Of a stretch of 64,000 nt of DNA, positions 35,652-43,525 are shown one piece after another. A program made the position numbers and the translations under genes. Below the pieces are notes generated by a model. The model made no database searches and was not told where the DNA came from. It was given only the letters and a program-made list of their open reading frames with translations. Every line of letters begins with the position of its first letter. Position 1 is the first letter of the stretch. The stretch is taken from the NCBI GenBank assembly GCA_030550455.1, contig JAUQPH010000002.1, forward strand, positions 164,950-228,949, written 5' to 3'. This DNA comes from Thermoproteota archaeon (GTDB lineage: Archaea > Thermoproteota > Thermoprotei_A > Sulfolobales > NBVN01).

Positions 35652-36446
35652 TCAGGGTTCCCCTGGCGACCAAACCTTCTCATGTATTCTCTCTGAGAGC
35701 TCTCTAAGTCTTCGGTTAATGTAGTCTAAAACCTCGGAAATAACTTTGGCGTTACTATAGCCTTTGAGGACCTCCTCTAGATAGCCTCTAGGTTCGTTCT
35801 TCATTTCTTCTACGAATTCTGTGAGCTTAGGTAAAGCTCTAACAACATTGTCGACTATGGTTATTGACGCAGCTAAGGACGTCCTCGAGAGAGGGTTTAA
35901 GTCTATGGCTATAACCGTTTTACCCATTTTCCTAAGTGCTTCCGTTCTATCTCCATCCTCTAGAGCGACAAGCACTACGTCAGCTACGTATATTCCTCTG
36001 GGGCTCACCTTCCTCCGCTCGCTAAACAGCTCCGGGATTGTGGCCGTGGCATCATCAACGCCGAGCACCTCCTCGGCTCCATGAAGTTTGAGAACTTCTG
36101 CGATCCTCTTCACACGCTCTTCGGTTCTATAGAATAGGTTCACCTCTATTTTGGCATTAGAGGCTTTAGCTAACCTAACCACCTCTTCTGGTACGAGAGC
36201 TGCTACATTACCGTTAACTGAGACAACAGGGTGCTTAGCTAGAAGCAGTGCCGCAGCTGCTGCGCGCATAGCCTTGAGTGCTGGCTCAATAGTCTTCTCT
36301 CCTATAATGTAATCAAAGCATTCACCCCTTCCATGCGCAATTAACCCTTGTGGAACTACGAGGCCTTTTTCAAAGCCTTCAACTAGCTTCTCTCTAATCA
36401 TGAGAGACTGATACCTGGGGTGAGCTCTGGGTATCTCAATTCTCAC
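35652..36446 (-). CDS. 4-phosphopantoate--beta-alanine ligase (phosphopantothenate synthetase)
   Basis: Archaeal enzyme joining 4-phosphopantoate and beta-alanine with ATP to give 4'-phosphopantothenate, replacing bacterial PanC/CoaA chemistry. Motifs include [20 protein letters not shown] at the start, [24 protein letters not shown] and [10 protein letters not shown]. The 264-aa length matches. It overlaps pantoate kinase by 4 bp, and CoaBC is immediately upstream, so the whole mid-section of CoA biosynthesis is one operon. Confidence 0.93.
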   Translation of the reverse strand: MRIEIPRAHPRYQSLMIREKLVEGFEKGLVVPQGLIAHGRGECFDYIIGEKTIEPALKAMRAAAAALLLAKHPVVSVNGNVAALVPEEVVRLAKASNAKIEVNLFYRTEERVKRIAEVLKLHGAEEVLGVDDATATIPELFSERRKVSPRGIYVADVVLVALEDGDRTEALRKMGKTVIAIDLNPLSRTSLAASITIVDNVVRALPKLTEFVEEMKNEPRGYLEEVLKGYSNAKVISEVLDYINRRLRELSERIHEKVWSPGEP

Positions 36447-37303
36447 AGCGACACCGTAAACCCTTGCTTAGATAGCTTAAATGGTGGCAGCGAATAGCAG
36501 CACACTTTTTCGACTATTTTACGTATCGACGAACTTATTCCTGGCTTGTGAACTACAACAAGCAAGGACTTCTTCACAAAGTAACCAAGTACACCATGAA
36601 GATCTCTAAACTCGACTTCTAGCTCTTCTACAGTTTCTCGTGACATAAACCCGACACCTATAGAGAATTCCTTAGAAAGTTTTAGAAAGCTTATTAGACT
36701 AGGTTCCACAGTAAACTTCCTGTACACCTCGAGACCTATACTCACGAACCTATCGGTAAACCTAGCTAGCATTTCCTTAGTAGTCATTCTTTCCCTTAAC
36801 ACTCCCAGCGTGATCTCGACATCTTCAACAGGTACGGATACGGCCTCACCTATGCCTGGAGGCCCCGGCTTCCTCCTCAAGACCAGTCCACCACCAACAA
36901 ATTGGCAAATAACGTCGCCTAATCCTCCACCTACTTCTACCTCTATTTTATGAGCTAGTAAACCTACATCATTAGGGTCCGGTTCAACCCCTTTTTTTAA
37001 GTAAAGATATGAGTAAGCTAAAGCTATGGCGAGCGCGCCACTAACTGCCGATCCAACACCTAGAGGAACCGGGGTTAGTCCGTGTACGGAGACTCCAGCT
37101 GCTGAGAGCTCTTGAACTACTGGGTGGTATTCCTCAATACATACACTATTTATGTAGACCGGGCAGGACCCTCTAGTGACCTTAAAGATCGCTGGAGGCT
37201 CGATGGTTAAGCTAGCTCCCAGTGACCCTGTATCTTCGTGAGTTCTACCTCGATGAGGAATCCAAAAGCCGCTTATGTTTAATGGTACCTGAATAGTAAC
37301 CAA
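36443..37303 (-). CDS. pantoate kinase
   Basis: GHMP-superfamily kinase phosphorylating pantoate to 4-phosphopantoate in archaeal CoA synthesis. The ATP-binding glycine/serine motif is [16 protein letters not shown] (about 80-95), with [18 protein letters not shown] as the next conserved region. The 286-aa length is normal. It lies between coaBC (2-bp gap) and phosphopantothenate synthetase (4-bp overlap), the expected partners. Confidence 0.92.
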   Translation of the reverse strand: MVTIQVPLNISGFWIPHRGRTHEDTGSLGASLTIEPPAIFKVTRGSCPVYINSVCIEEYHPVVQELSAAGVSVHGLTPVPLGVGSAVSGALAIALAYSYLYLKKGVEPDPNDVGLLAHKIEVEVGGGLGDVICQFVGGGLVLRRKPGPPGIGEAVSVPVEDVEITLGVLRERMTTKEMLARFTDRFVSIGLEVYRKFTVEPSLISFLKLSKEFSIGVGFMSRETVEELEVEFRDLHGVLGYFVKKSLLVVVHKPGISSSIRKIVEKVCCYSLPPFKLSKQGFTVSL

Positions 37304-37305
37304 TT

Positions 37306-38559
37306 TTATTCTTCCTTGGTTTTTAAGTACTTCAGTATTTGGTCTAGAATAACTCTTGCTACTTCAGCTTTACGCGCTTTACTGACAACGACGCTTTCGC
37401 CTTTATCTGTTAGTACTACAACTTCGTTATACTCTGATGCGAATCCTATGTCCGGTTTGCTAATGTCGTTAGCTACAACTATGTTAAAACCTCTTTTAGC
37501 AAGCTTTTCTTTAGCCTTTAGCACTAAGTCGTCAAATCTACCTTCAGCAAACTCTGCGGCAAACCCGACCACTAAACCCTTAAAGATCTTCCTTATCTCT
37601 AAAGAGATCTTGGGAGTCGGGACCATCACCACACTCAAGCGGTCGACCTCACTGCTAATCTTACCTTCAGCTACGTCAGCAAACCTAAAGTCTACTGGAG
37701 CTGCCGCAAGGACTACCGCATCGTAAGCCTCCGAGTTAAGCTCTGCTAAGACGGCATTCAACATCTCTTGAGTAGTTTTCACCGAAATAGACTTCATATA
37801 GTAGGGAGTTGGCACAGCTAGCGGACCGTGAACTAGGGTTACTTCTGCTCCCCTAAAGTAAGCTTCTCTAGCTATAGCTAAACCCATTTTACCAGAGCTG
37901 GAGTTCGTTAGGAACCTCACGTTATCTAGAGGTTCCCTAGTTGGACCAGCTGTAATCAAGAACTTAAGTCCTTTGAGGTCCTTACCACGCAATATCGTTG
38001 TCTCTACAGCCGCAACTATCTCTTCCAGCGGTGGATACTTGGCTCTTCTCTCCTCTATAACGGGAGGTACTATCGTGACATCCAGCTTCTCTAGCTTTTT
38101 AATAGCTTCGGAAACAGGAGGAGACGTTAAGAGGCTATAGTGGGCTGCGGGAACTATAACCATGGGTTTTTTAAGCCCTAAGAACGATTGAGCTAGAACA
38201 GCTACTGAAGTATCCGAAACCCCTTGCGCTATCTTAGCGATTGTATTGGCTGTCGCTGGCGCTATCACAAAAGCATCACATATTTCAGCCAAAGCTATGT
38301 GACCTACCTCTCCAGCAAAATCTACAAATACGTCGTTCCCAGTTGCCCACTCGAAGAGCCGCGGGGTTACGTACTTTGTAGCTTCCGGACTCATAACTAC
38401 GTACACGTCCGCCCCTAACCTGATTAACTCACGTGCTAGATCAACACTTTTATAAAGAGATACTGACGAAGTAACTCCCAAAGCTATAGACTTGCCGAGA
38501 AATACGTTGCCTAGCTTTCCCTTAATTTCAATGGCCGGATGCCACTTAAGCTTTTTCAA
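37306..38559 (-). CDS. coaBC: bifunctional phosphopantothenoylcysteine decarboxylase / phosphopantothenate-cysteine ligase
   Basis: Makes 4'-phosphopantetheine from phosphopantothenate and cysteine. The N-terminal flavoprotein CoaC half shows ALGVTSSVSLYKSVD, HIALAEICDAFVIAPATANTI (active His) and PAAHYSL where PAMH(N/x)M is common. The CoaB half has TAGPTREPLDNVRFLTN, SSSGKMG and VVANDISK. The frame is open from 38625, but the first 22 residues look foreign. TTG at 38559 gives HPAIEIKG near the start as in archaeal homologues, and a TATA-like GCTTTTATTTT box about 30 bp upstream suits a leaderless mRNA. Confidence 0.92.
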   Translation of the reverse strand: MKKLKWHPAIEIKGKLGNVFLGKSIALGVTSSVSLYKSVDLARELIRLGADVYVVMSPEATKYVTPRLFEWATGNDVFVDFAGEVGHIALAEICDAFVIAPATANTIAKIAQGVSDTSVAVLAQSFLGLKKPMVIVPAAHYSLLTSPPVSEAIKKLEKLDVTIVPPVIEERRAKYPPLEEIVAAVETTILRGKDLKGLKFLITAGPTREPLDNVRFLTNSSSGKMGLAIAREAYFRGAEVTLVHGPLAVPTPYYMKSISVKTTQEMLNAVLAELNSEAYDAVVLAAAPVDFRFADVAEGKISSEVDRLSVVMVPTPKISLEIRKIFKGLVVGFAAEFAEGRFDDLVLKAKEKLAKRGFNIVVANDISKPDIGFASEYNEVVVLTDKGESVVVSKARKAEVARVILDQILKYLKTKEE

Positions 38560-38669
38560 CCATTTTACCCAAGCACACAAACCACAGTAAAATAAAAGCA
38601 ACTCCGTTTTGTCATATCTTAACACCCAACTAAATTTTTGTGTTTAGCTAATCGTACTTAGGGGAATAA

Positions 38670-39152
38670 ATGGGAGCAGGAGACTACATAATCAGAGCGA
38701 TCTCTTCCGAAGAGGAGCTAAAGAGAGTTATAGAAATCAACATGGAGACTCTACCCGAACACTACCCATACTTCTTTTGGTATGAACACTATGAGTTATG
38801 GAGGGACATATTTTTAGTAGCCCTCGTCAACGAGAGGGTAGTTGGATATAACATGTGTAGAATAGAATACGGTATAGGGCACGTTAGAAAGGGTATCGTC
38901 AAACAAGGTCACGTAGTAAGCATCGCTGTGCTACCTGAGTTTAGACGTCGTGGCATAGGAACGGCCCTAATGGTAAAAGCTATGGACTCCATGAAAGAGA
39001 AGTATGGGGCAGGCGAAGTATATCTCGAAGTCAGAGTAAGTAACGAGCCAGCAATAAAGCTTTATGAAAAACTCGGCTTTAAGAAAGTCAAGGTGTTGAA
39101 AAGGTACTACATGGATGGTGAAGACGCCTACCTGATGGCTAGGGAGCTCTAG
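38670..39152 (+). CDS. protein N-terminal acetyltransferase (Ard1/RimI-like GNAT)
   Basis: Acetylates protein N-termini using acetyl-CoA; crenarchaeal enzymes of this type have broad Ard1-like specificity. The acetyl-CoA loop is RRRGIGTALM (about 91-100) and the substrate strand is GHVVSIAVLPEFRR. The terminal AIKLYEKLGFKKVKVLKRYY is typical. The 160-aa length is normal. The start is ATG at 38670, with an AT-rich stretch upstream divergent from coaBC. Confidence 0.92.
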   Translation: MGAGDYIIRAISSEEELKRVIEINMETLPEHYPYFFWYEHYELWRDIFLVALVNERVVGYNMCRIEYGIGHVRKGIVKQGHVVSIAVLPEFRRRGIGTALMVKAMDSMKEKYGAGEVYLEVRVSNEPAIKLYEKLGFKKVKVLKRYYMDGEDAYLMAREL

Positions 39153-39159
39153 ACTCCGA

Positions 39160-39196
39160 CTTTCTCCCCGCCTTGAAGGACGAGGCTTTCACCATG
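39160..39196 (+). repeat. IS605-type end hairpin, solo
   Basis: TTTCTCCCCGCC then TTGAAGGACGAGGCTTTC forms an imperfect hairpin of the kind that commonly marks the boundary of archaeal IS200/IS605 tnpB elements. A comparable palindrome closes the relic at 47300-47759. No transposase is attached. It could also serve as a terminator for the acetyltransferase gene. Confidence 0.4.
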
Positions 39197-39259
39197 TAAC
39201 TACGCCATCGGATAGCAAAATTTTTAGGTCTAGAGGCTTCATGCTTATGGTGCTGTTAG

Positions 39260-40438
39260 CTGACAAAAGAGGAAACTAGGAACGTAGTAAGCACTGCCGC
39301 TTTTAACCTGTTTAGAGGTTTAGCTACTAGTGGCTTCAACACACTGTTTGCCGCTTACATGAACAGATTGGGGTATTCTTTAGGTGAAATTGGAGCTGTT
39401 GCGACTCTCTCTAATATTCTGGGGGCATCAATATCTCCTCTTGTTGGCTACTTACTCGAGGTCTATAGCAGTAGGGTGATTACTGCCCTTACAGGCTTTA
39501 TGATCAGTGCTTCGCTAGTTCTTGTCGCTTTTTCCGAGAACATTATTACTCTAGCCTTCAGCTACTCTCTGTTTCATCTCTCCGTGTACTTCGCTCAACC
39601 TGCCAGAATGGTGTTTTTAGCTAGGGTAGTAGATAAAAAGAGGTTAGGGACAGTTGTCGGTTTAACGAGTTCTACTTTCACTGCGTCTAGAGCCATCGGC
39701 CCCGTTATAGGTGGATTTCTAGTGATGAGTTCTGGGTATGTTAACGCATTTCTAGCTCTTGCCTGTATTGCGGCAGTTGGTTCACTACTGTTCTTAGTCT
39801 GCTCATACGAGCCCGAGCTTAAGAAAGCCGAGATATCAAATAGACCTAGTTTAGCCGAGTCCTATTGGAGGGCCGTCGTACCAGATAGGAAGCTATTTTT
39901 GTTGTATGTTTTTACATCACTCGATCGTGCAGCATGGAACCTCTGGCACCCTATTCTGAGTGCGTACTTGTTACGCCAAGGATACAGTGAAGTTGGCGTA
40001 GGTATATTAGTTTCCATATCAAATATAGCTGAAACCGTTGGAACACCTCTAGCAGGAAAACTCGTAGATAAACTAGGAAGCTCTACTATACTAGCCCTCT
40101 CCGAGATCACTGCCGCCCTAGCTGCTCTAACACTCATGTTTCCAGCTACGATGCCCCTCTCCACGACGTCAATGCTGTTTATGGGGATAAGTATAAGCTT
40201 CTGGATACCAGGTTACAACGTCTATGTCGCTAAGGTGTTTAAGAACGTCGGTGAGGCATTTGCTTCTATAAATGCTATAAGAAGTATCATCAGTATACCA
40301 TCGCCTTATCTTGGAGGGTTGCTCTACGACTCCGTATCTTCTTTAGCTCCATTCTCTCTTTCCACACTGATGCTTATTGTGGCCGCGGTAATTGCTTCAA
40401 AGAACCTTAAGAGAGTTGAATCACTTGAGGAGAGATGA
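39260..40438 (+). CDS. major facilitator superfamily transporter
   Basis: Twelve-helix-type MFS permease. The loop 2-3 region and helices are recognisable (VVDKKRLGTVVGLTSSTFTA, AIGPVIGGFLVM, AGKLVDKLGSS). Starting at the first ATG (39359) would remove helix 1. The frame continues upstream through FNLFRGLATSGFNTLFAAYM to CTG 39260, directly after a TAG, with no ATG, GTG or TTG. I therefore give the CTG as the likely limit, but ATG 39359 is the standard annotation. The substrate is unknown; it may be a drug or metabolite exporter. Confidence 0.8.
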   Translation: MTKEETRNVVSTAAFNLFRGLATSGFNTLFAAYMNRLGYSLGEIGAVATLSNILGASISPLVGYLLEVYSSRVITALTGFMISASLVLVAFSENIITLAFSYSLFHLSVYFAQPARMVFLARVVDKKRLGTVVGLTSSTFTASRAIGPVIGGFLVMSSGYVNAFLALACIAAVGSLLFLVCSYEPELKKAEISNRPSLAESYWRAVVPDRKLFLLYVFTSLDRAAWNLWHPILSAYLLRQGYSEVGVGILVSISNIAETVGTPLAGKLVDKLGSSTILALSEITAALAALTLMFPATMPLSTTSMLFMGISISFWIPGYNVYVAKVFKNVGEAFASINAIRSIISIPSPYLGGLLYDSVSSLAPFSLSTLMLIVAAVIASKNLKRVESLEER

Positions 40439-40475
40439 ACTCATTCGGCAGACCTCGCGATGAAACAACACTGTT

Positions 40476-40615
40476 CCCTACCGTTTCTCGCTCTAGGTTT
40501 TTGTAGGTTTTCCTAGGGTGGGTCGTGCCTCCTACCCTGCGGTTCACTGCGGCTACTAGCCACTCTACGCAGGAGTCATGGGCACCCTTCGAGCCCAACG
40601 GCACGGGGCCCACAT
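40476..40615 (-). pseudogene. tnpB 3'-end relic (family D)
   Basis: On the minus strand the sequence reads CCGTTGGGCTCGAAGGGTGC and on through GTAGAGTGGCTAGTAGCCGC to CCTAGGAAAACCTACAAAAA. It aligns over its whole length with 3985-4115 on the plus strand, where it directly follows a recognisable TnpB zinc-ribbon remnant. One frame encodes VEWLVAAVNRRVGGTTHPRK in both copies. Only the tail and right end remain here. It lies just downstream of the MFS gene. Confidence 0.6.
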
Positions 40616-40710
40616 CTAGACTCTACCTCTAGGTGTCTCAAAGTACCTCCCATCATCATCACGAAGAAATCCCACGAAAACCTTTAAACCTAACACAACA
40701 AAACAGTTGT

Positions 40711-40809
40711 GACCCTAAGGTTTCCGCAGGTCTCCCAGGGCTAGATCATCGCAGTCTCCCGAGTTTCCTCTCGCGGACCGCGTAGGTCTCGGAAACTCGG
40801 GGGCACTAA
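40711..40809 (-). repeat. structured repeat E, copy 1 (TATA-headed)
   Basis: On the minus strand a TATAAA box (40816-40821) is followed by an 11-bp perfect stem, CCCGAGTTTCC / GGAAACTCGGG (40758-40768 with 40791-40801), an inner palindrome CGCGGACCGCG, then GCGATGAT, and a terminus CCTGGGAGACCTGCGGAAACC. A CACAAC/GTTGTG hairpin follows. It resembles copy 2 at 41747-41856 on the other strand. The terminus is shared with tnpB right ends. It may be a small non-coding RNA gene derived from a transposon end. Confidence 0.5.
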
Positions 40810-40833
40810 CAACAGTTTATAGACACTAAAACG

Positions 40834-40856
40834 TTGGTGTACACCGTTTACACCAA
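40834..40856. promoter_or_regulatory. perfect inverted repeat upstream of KH gene
   Basis: TTGGTGTA (40834-40841) and TACACCAA (40849-40856) are perfect inverted 8-bp arms separated by 7 bp. The left arm also begins a GGTGTACACC palindrome. It lies about 80 bp before the TATA box of the KH/Pno1 gene (TCTATATAATT, about 40930-40941). This arrangement is compatible with an operator for a dimeric regulator or an RNA hairpin; neither is shown. Confidence 0.35.
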
Positions 40857-40979
40857 GAGCATCAAGCACCATAGAGAGACCCACGGAGACCTATAGGGAA
40901 AAGAGGCAGCTACACCACCCTTAGTAGGTTTCTATATAATTTCTACGGAGTCTATCAGTTAGTTGGGCGCGAGTATCCG

Positions 40980-41570
40980 ATGCCAGAGCATAGAACTGTG
41001 CCCGGAGCTACGAGGGTATACTTGAGAATTCACGAAGATAGACTAGGAGCTCTTATTGGAGAGGGGGGTAAAGTACTTAAGGAATTAGAGTCACGCTTAG
41101 GTGTCAAAATCTCTGTTAACTCCGTCGACAGCTCAGTCGTGATAGAACCAGCTAGCTCCTATACGCCGGCAACCAACGTTATAAAGTGTCAAGAAATAGT
41201 TAAAGCCATAGACTACTGCTTCTCTTATGAGAGAGCTTCAAGGCTGTACGACGACGAAGCCGTGTTGATAGTGGTAGATTTAAAGGATTATACTGGTTCT
41301 AGTGAAAACCATCTTCAGAGAGTAAAGGGAAGAATTATAGGAGAAGAGGGTAGAGCTAGGAGAACACTGGAAGAAATGACTGATACCTACATTAGTGTTT
41401 GTCGAGAGTATGTAGCTATCATAGGCGACTACAGTAGGGCAGAACTAGCGAGACAAGCCATCGAGATGCTGGCACAAGGACGTCAACATTCCACAGTATA
41501 CAAGTTCCTAGATAGAGCCATCAGGGAATTAAAAAGAAGAGAGGCTACAGATTTATGGAGAAGAATGTGA
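40980..41570 (+). CDS. KH-domain rRNA-processing protein (Pno1/Dim2-like)
   Basis: Archaeal homologue of Pno1/Dim2, which binds the 3' end of pre-16S rRNA in small-subunit assembly. Two KH domains are visible: GALIGEGGKVLKELESRLG (about 23-41) and VKGRIIGEEGRARRTLEEMT (about 119-138). The 196-aa length is normal. In many archaea it directly follows RIO1; here it lies 36 kb from RIO1 and is bracketed by transposon-derived repeats. A TATA box (TCTATATAATT) at about 40930-40941 gives it its own promoter. Confidence 0.93.
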   Translation: MPEHRTVPGATRVYLRIHEDRLGALIGEGGKVLKELESRLGVKISVNSVDSSVVIEPASSYTPATNVIKCQEIVKAIDYCFSYERASRLYDDEAVLIVVDLKDYTGSSENHLQRVKGRIIGEEGRARRTLEEMTDTYISVCREYVAIIGDYSRAELARQAIEMLAQGRQHSTVYKFLDRAIRELKRREATDLWRRM

Positions 41571-41746
41571 TGATTAAGATAGACCTGACTCTGTGATGTG
41601 GGGCCAAAGCTCTGATCTATCCGTAATACACGGGTTCGCAACTGTTTTTGTGTGCTAGGTTTTTGTAGGTCTCTCTAGGATGCTTAGAGCTCTTGACGTA
41701 ATTAAGTTTAGCAATGTTTATAAACCAATGAGTAATAAATGCTTTA

Positions 41747-41856
41747 GTGACCCTGGGTTTCCGAGACCTACGGCAGACCGTGGGGAGGGGGCTCAGGGAA
41801 ACCGTGATGACCCACCCTAGGAAAACCTACAAAACCCTAGAGCGAGAAACGGTTTA
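41747..41856 (+). repeat. structured repeat E, copy 2 (TATA-headed)
   Basis: TTTATAAACC at about 41717-41726 precedes a block resembling the reverse complement of 40711-40809. The shared core is GTTTCCGAGACCTACG, and the stem GGTTTCC / GGAAACC (41756-41762 with 41797-41803) is retained although the flanking bases changed. GTGATGA follows, then the terminus CCTAGGAAAACCTACAAAA and AGCGAGAAACGG, identical in long runs to the tnpB relic at 40476-40615. A second, oppositely oriented terminus lies at 41655-41690. It is possibly a transcribed small RNA. Confidence 0.5.
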
Positions 41857-42139
41857 GAATTACGGAATAGTTCCATGTTCGATATTAAGAACGCTATAAC
41901 TTGACAAAGCTCACTCTTAGTCAGCTTGACATCCGTCCACGGGCTCTTTTAACACCAGTCTAAACACCTTGAGAACTAGATAGGTTTTAGCAGCCATCTC
42001 TTTAGGTAACTGCTTTCTAAAGAGCGGAAAAAGTCATGCTTCTTTTCGTATTCGTAGATGTGGGTCACTAAAACAGATGCATGATTAGTTTAAAGCTAAA
42101 GCCTTCGTTACTATATAGATAAAGATAACTAGATGTAAA
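41857..42139. other. intergenic stretch with possible decayed coding remnant
   Basis: No complete gene is seen. On the minus strand near 41930-42045 a 38-codon frame reads KQLPKEMAAKTYLVLKVFR and VDGCQAD before a stop. It looks once-coding but has an upstream stop, so it is probably the debris of a lost gene. No RNA signature was recognised. Confidence 0.3.
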
Positions 42140-42319
42140 CTACCCTGGTGCAGATAGCAGAATGACGATGTAGTCCTGTATTTCGTTTATCCTCTTCGTG
42201 CAACTGTATTCGCCGGAGTTTATTTCTATACACCTAAATCCTTTCTGCATCATATCGGTTACGTAGGAAGGCATGTTCTCCTTACTTACTTTGACTATCC
42301 TAACAGGCAATTCCAGCAC
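42140..42319 (-). CDS. small orphan protein, 59 aa
   Basis: A GTG start at 42319 and stop at 42140-42142 define an uninterrupted 59-codon frame with protein-like composition: VRIVKVSKENMPSYVTDMM, then GFRCIEINSGEYSCTKRINE and a hydrophobic end YIVILLSAPG. Two Cys lie ten residues apart. It does not resemble the nearby transposon relics. I do not recognise the family. It sits alone between repeat E copy 2 and the 139-bp repeat copy 2. Confidence 0.5.
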   Translation of the reverse strand: MLELPVRIVKVSKENMPSYVTDMMQKGFRCIEINSGEYSCTKRINEIQDYIVILLSAPG

Positions 42320-42492
42320 CTACTTTATGTGCATTATCGACACTTAACTTAGTGAAACCACGTCCAACGTTACAGCGTTTTAAAAAGCCGGTAATACCGC
42401 GAAATACTCGTCCTTCGCGTTGGTTTTAAACTGTAGTTCGACGCACGTAGCTGTATAGAGAGTCGGCCTCATGCGACTGTTTCGAGTTTCGT

Positions 42493-42631
42493 GCTAGTTT
42501 GTGTTGTTTGGTTGATGCGTGGAGCCGTCCGACGGGGGTGGGAGCTAAGCAGGTGGAGTGCGGGCTCTCCTCGGAGGTAAACCGAGATGAGGTAGAGAAA
42601 CTAACCCATATAAACAAACCCGAGAGCTAAC
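42493..42631 (+). repeat. 139-bp exact inverted repeat, copy 2
   Basis: This is the exact reverse complement of 19996-20134, with unrelated flanks and no visible target-site duplication. On the plus strand the unit carries an open frame containing DAWSRPTGVGAKQVECGLSS and ending KLTHINKPES-stop at its right edge, as expected of a transposase C-terminal tail. Internal inverted words (CTCGGAGGTAAACCGAG) suggest a hairpin in RNA. The rest of the 320-740 bp surroundings shows no gene. Confidence 0.85.
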
Positions 42632-42737
42632 CTCGACGATCTCATCGCTACTTTAGCTCCTTGAGTACTATAATTATTCTCTAGCTTTAGGTGGCATCCT
42701 TCTTATCATTTCTCCACTCTAGTGATGAAAATCCTGT

Positions 42738-43181
42738 TTACTTTGTAGTATACTCTATTACATTAACTCCCTTCATCTGCAGCTTCTCTGCTAGTTTTTC
42801 TACCATGACGTTATCCATTGCAAGAACACCTATACTGCATTCAGACTCTCCAAGTTCCAAGTACTTTAACTCGGATCCCTCTTCCAAAATGGTTGTAATT
42901 ATGTCGACTACCTCGTTTCTATTTCGCAAGCGGATCCTATAGTTTGCGATAACCCCTGTCGTCAATGGCTTAAGAACTATAGTCTTATCTGATGGGTTTA
43001 CTAGTAGTTCAACAAGCATTCCAGGTTCTATATTTAGAACTTCTCTAACCGAGAGAGGTATCGTAATTCTTCCTTTTTCATCTACCTTAAGAATGAACTT
43101 GCTAGATGTTCCAGCAGCTTTCACAGCTTCACCTAGATTAATAGCGCCACCAAATACTTTTGCTTTTATGTCGAGCCTCAA
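42738..43181 (-). CDS. AbrB-type regulator with C-terminal ACT-like domain
   Basis: The AbrB/SpoVT swapped-hairpin DNA-binding domain is clear at about 30-72: FILKVDEKGRITIPLSVREVLNIEPG. The C-terminal half (VVDIITTILEEGSELKYLEL...VNVIEY) looks like an ACT-like regulatory or dimerisation domain. The 147-aa length suits the crenarchaeal AbrB-ACT group. The start is TTG at 43181. It lies between transposon-derived fragments and is monocistronic. Its ligand and targets are unknown. Confidence 0.8.
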   Translation of the reverse strand: MRLDIKAKVFGGAINLGEAVKAAGTSSKFILKVDEKGRITIPLSVREVLNIEPGMLVELLVNPSDKTIVLKPLTTGVIANYRIRLRNRNEVVDIITTILEEGSELKYLELGESECSIGVLAMDNVMVEKLAEKLQMKGVNVIEYTTK

Positions 43182-43231
43182 TACTAAAACGCGGCAGTTC
43201 AGCTCTGATATAGCTTCGTACTTGGTTTATT

Positions 43232-43500
43232 TCATTGCTTCACCTCTTTTCCCGCACAGTATCTTGCGTACCTCGGGAACAGGTTTATACTTACAGCTAT
43301 GTCCCTATTTCCTGTGAAACCGCATTTAGGGCATTGTAGCACTCTGTTCTACTGTTCTCGTTGATTCTGCTCCTAGGCTTGCTCAAGTTTTGGACTCCTA
43401 ACTCTCTTGATAAACCTTCATAACCTCGGGTACCTCCTCTTAATTCTCTTAATCCAAATTCTGTGCGTCAGTATTCTCTTTAGAGGTATTTTTAATTGCT
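43232..43500 (-). pseudogene. decayed TnpB (zinc-ribbon end)
   Basis: Read leftwards, one frame gives GYEGLSRELGVQNLSKPRSR and, after a frameshift, CPKCGFTGNRDIAVSINLF near 43335-43279, ending KEVKQ-stop at about 43236. This is the second zinc knuckle and last catalytic-Asp region of an IS605-type TnpB. The first CxxC is lost and several stops are present. The fragment fills the gap between AbrB-ACT and the reverse gyrase stop region. Confidence 0.7.
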
Positions 43501-43525
43501 CTAACTTCGACAGCGAGCAACCGCC

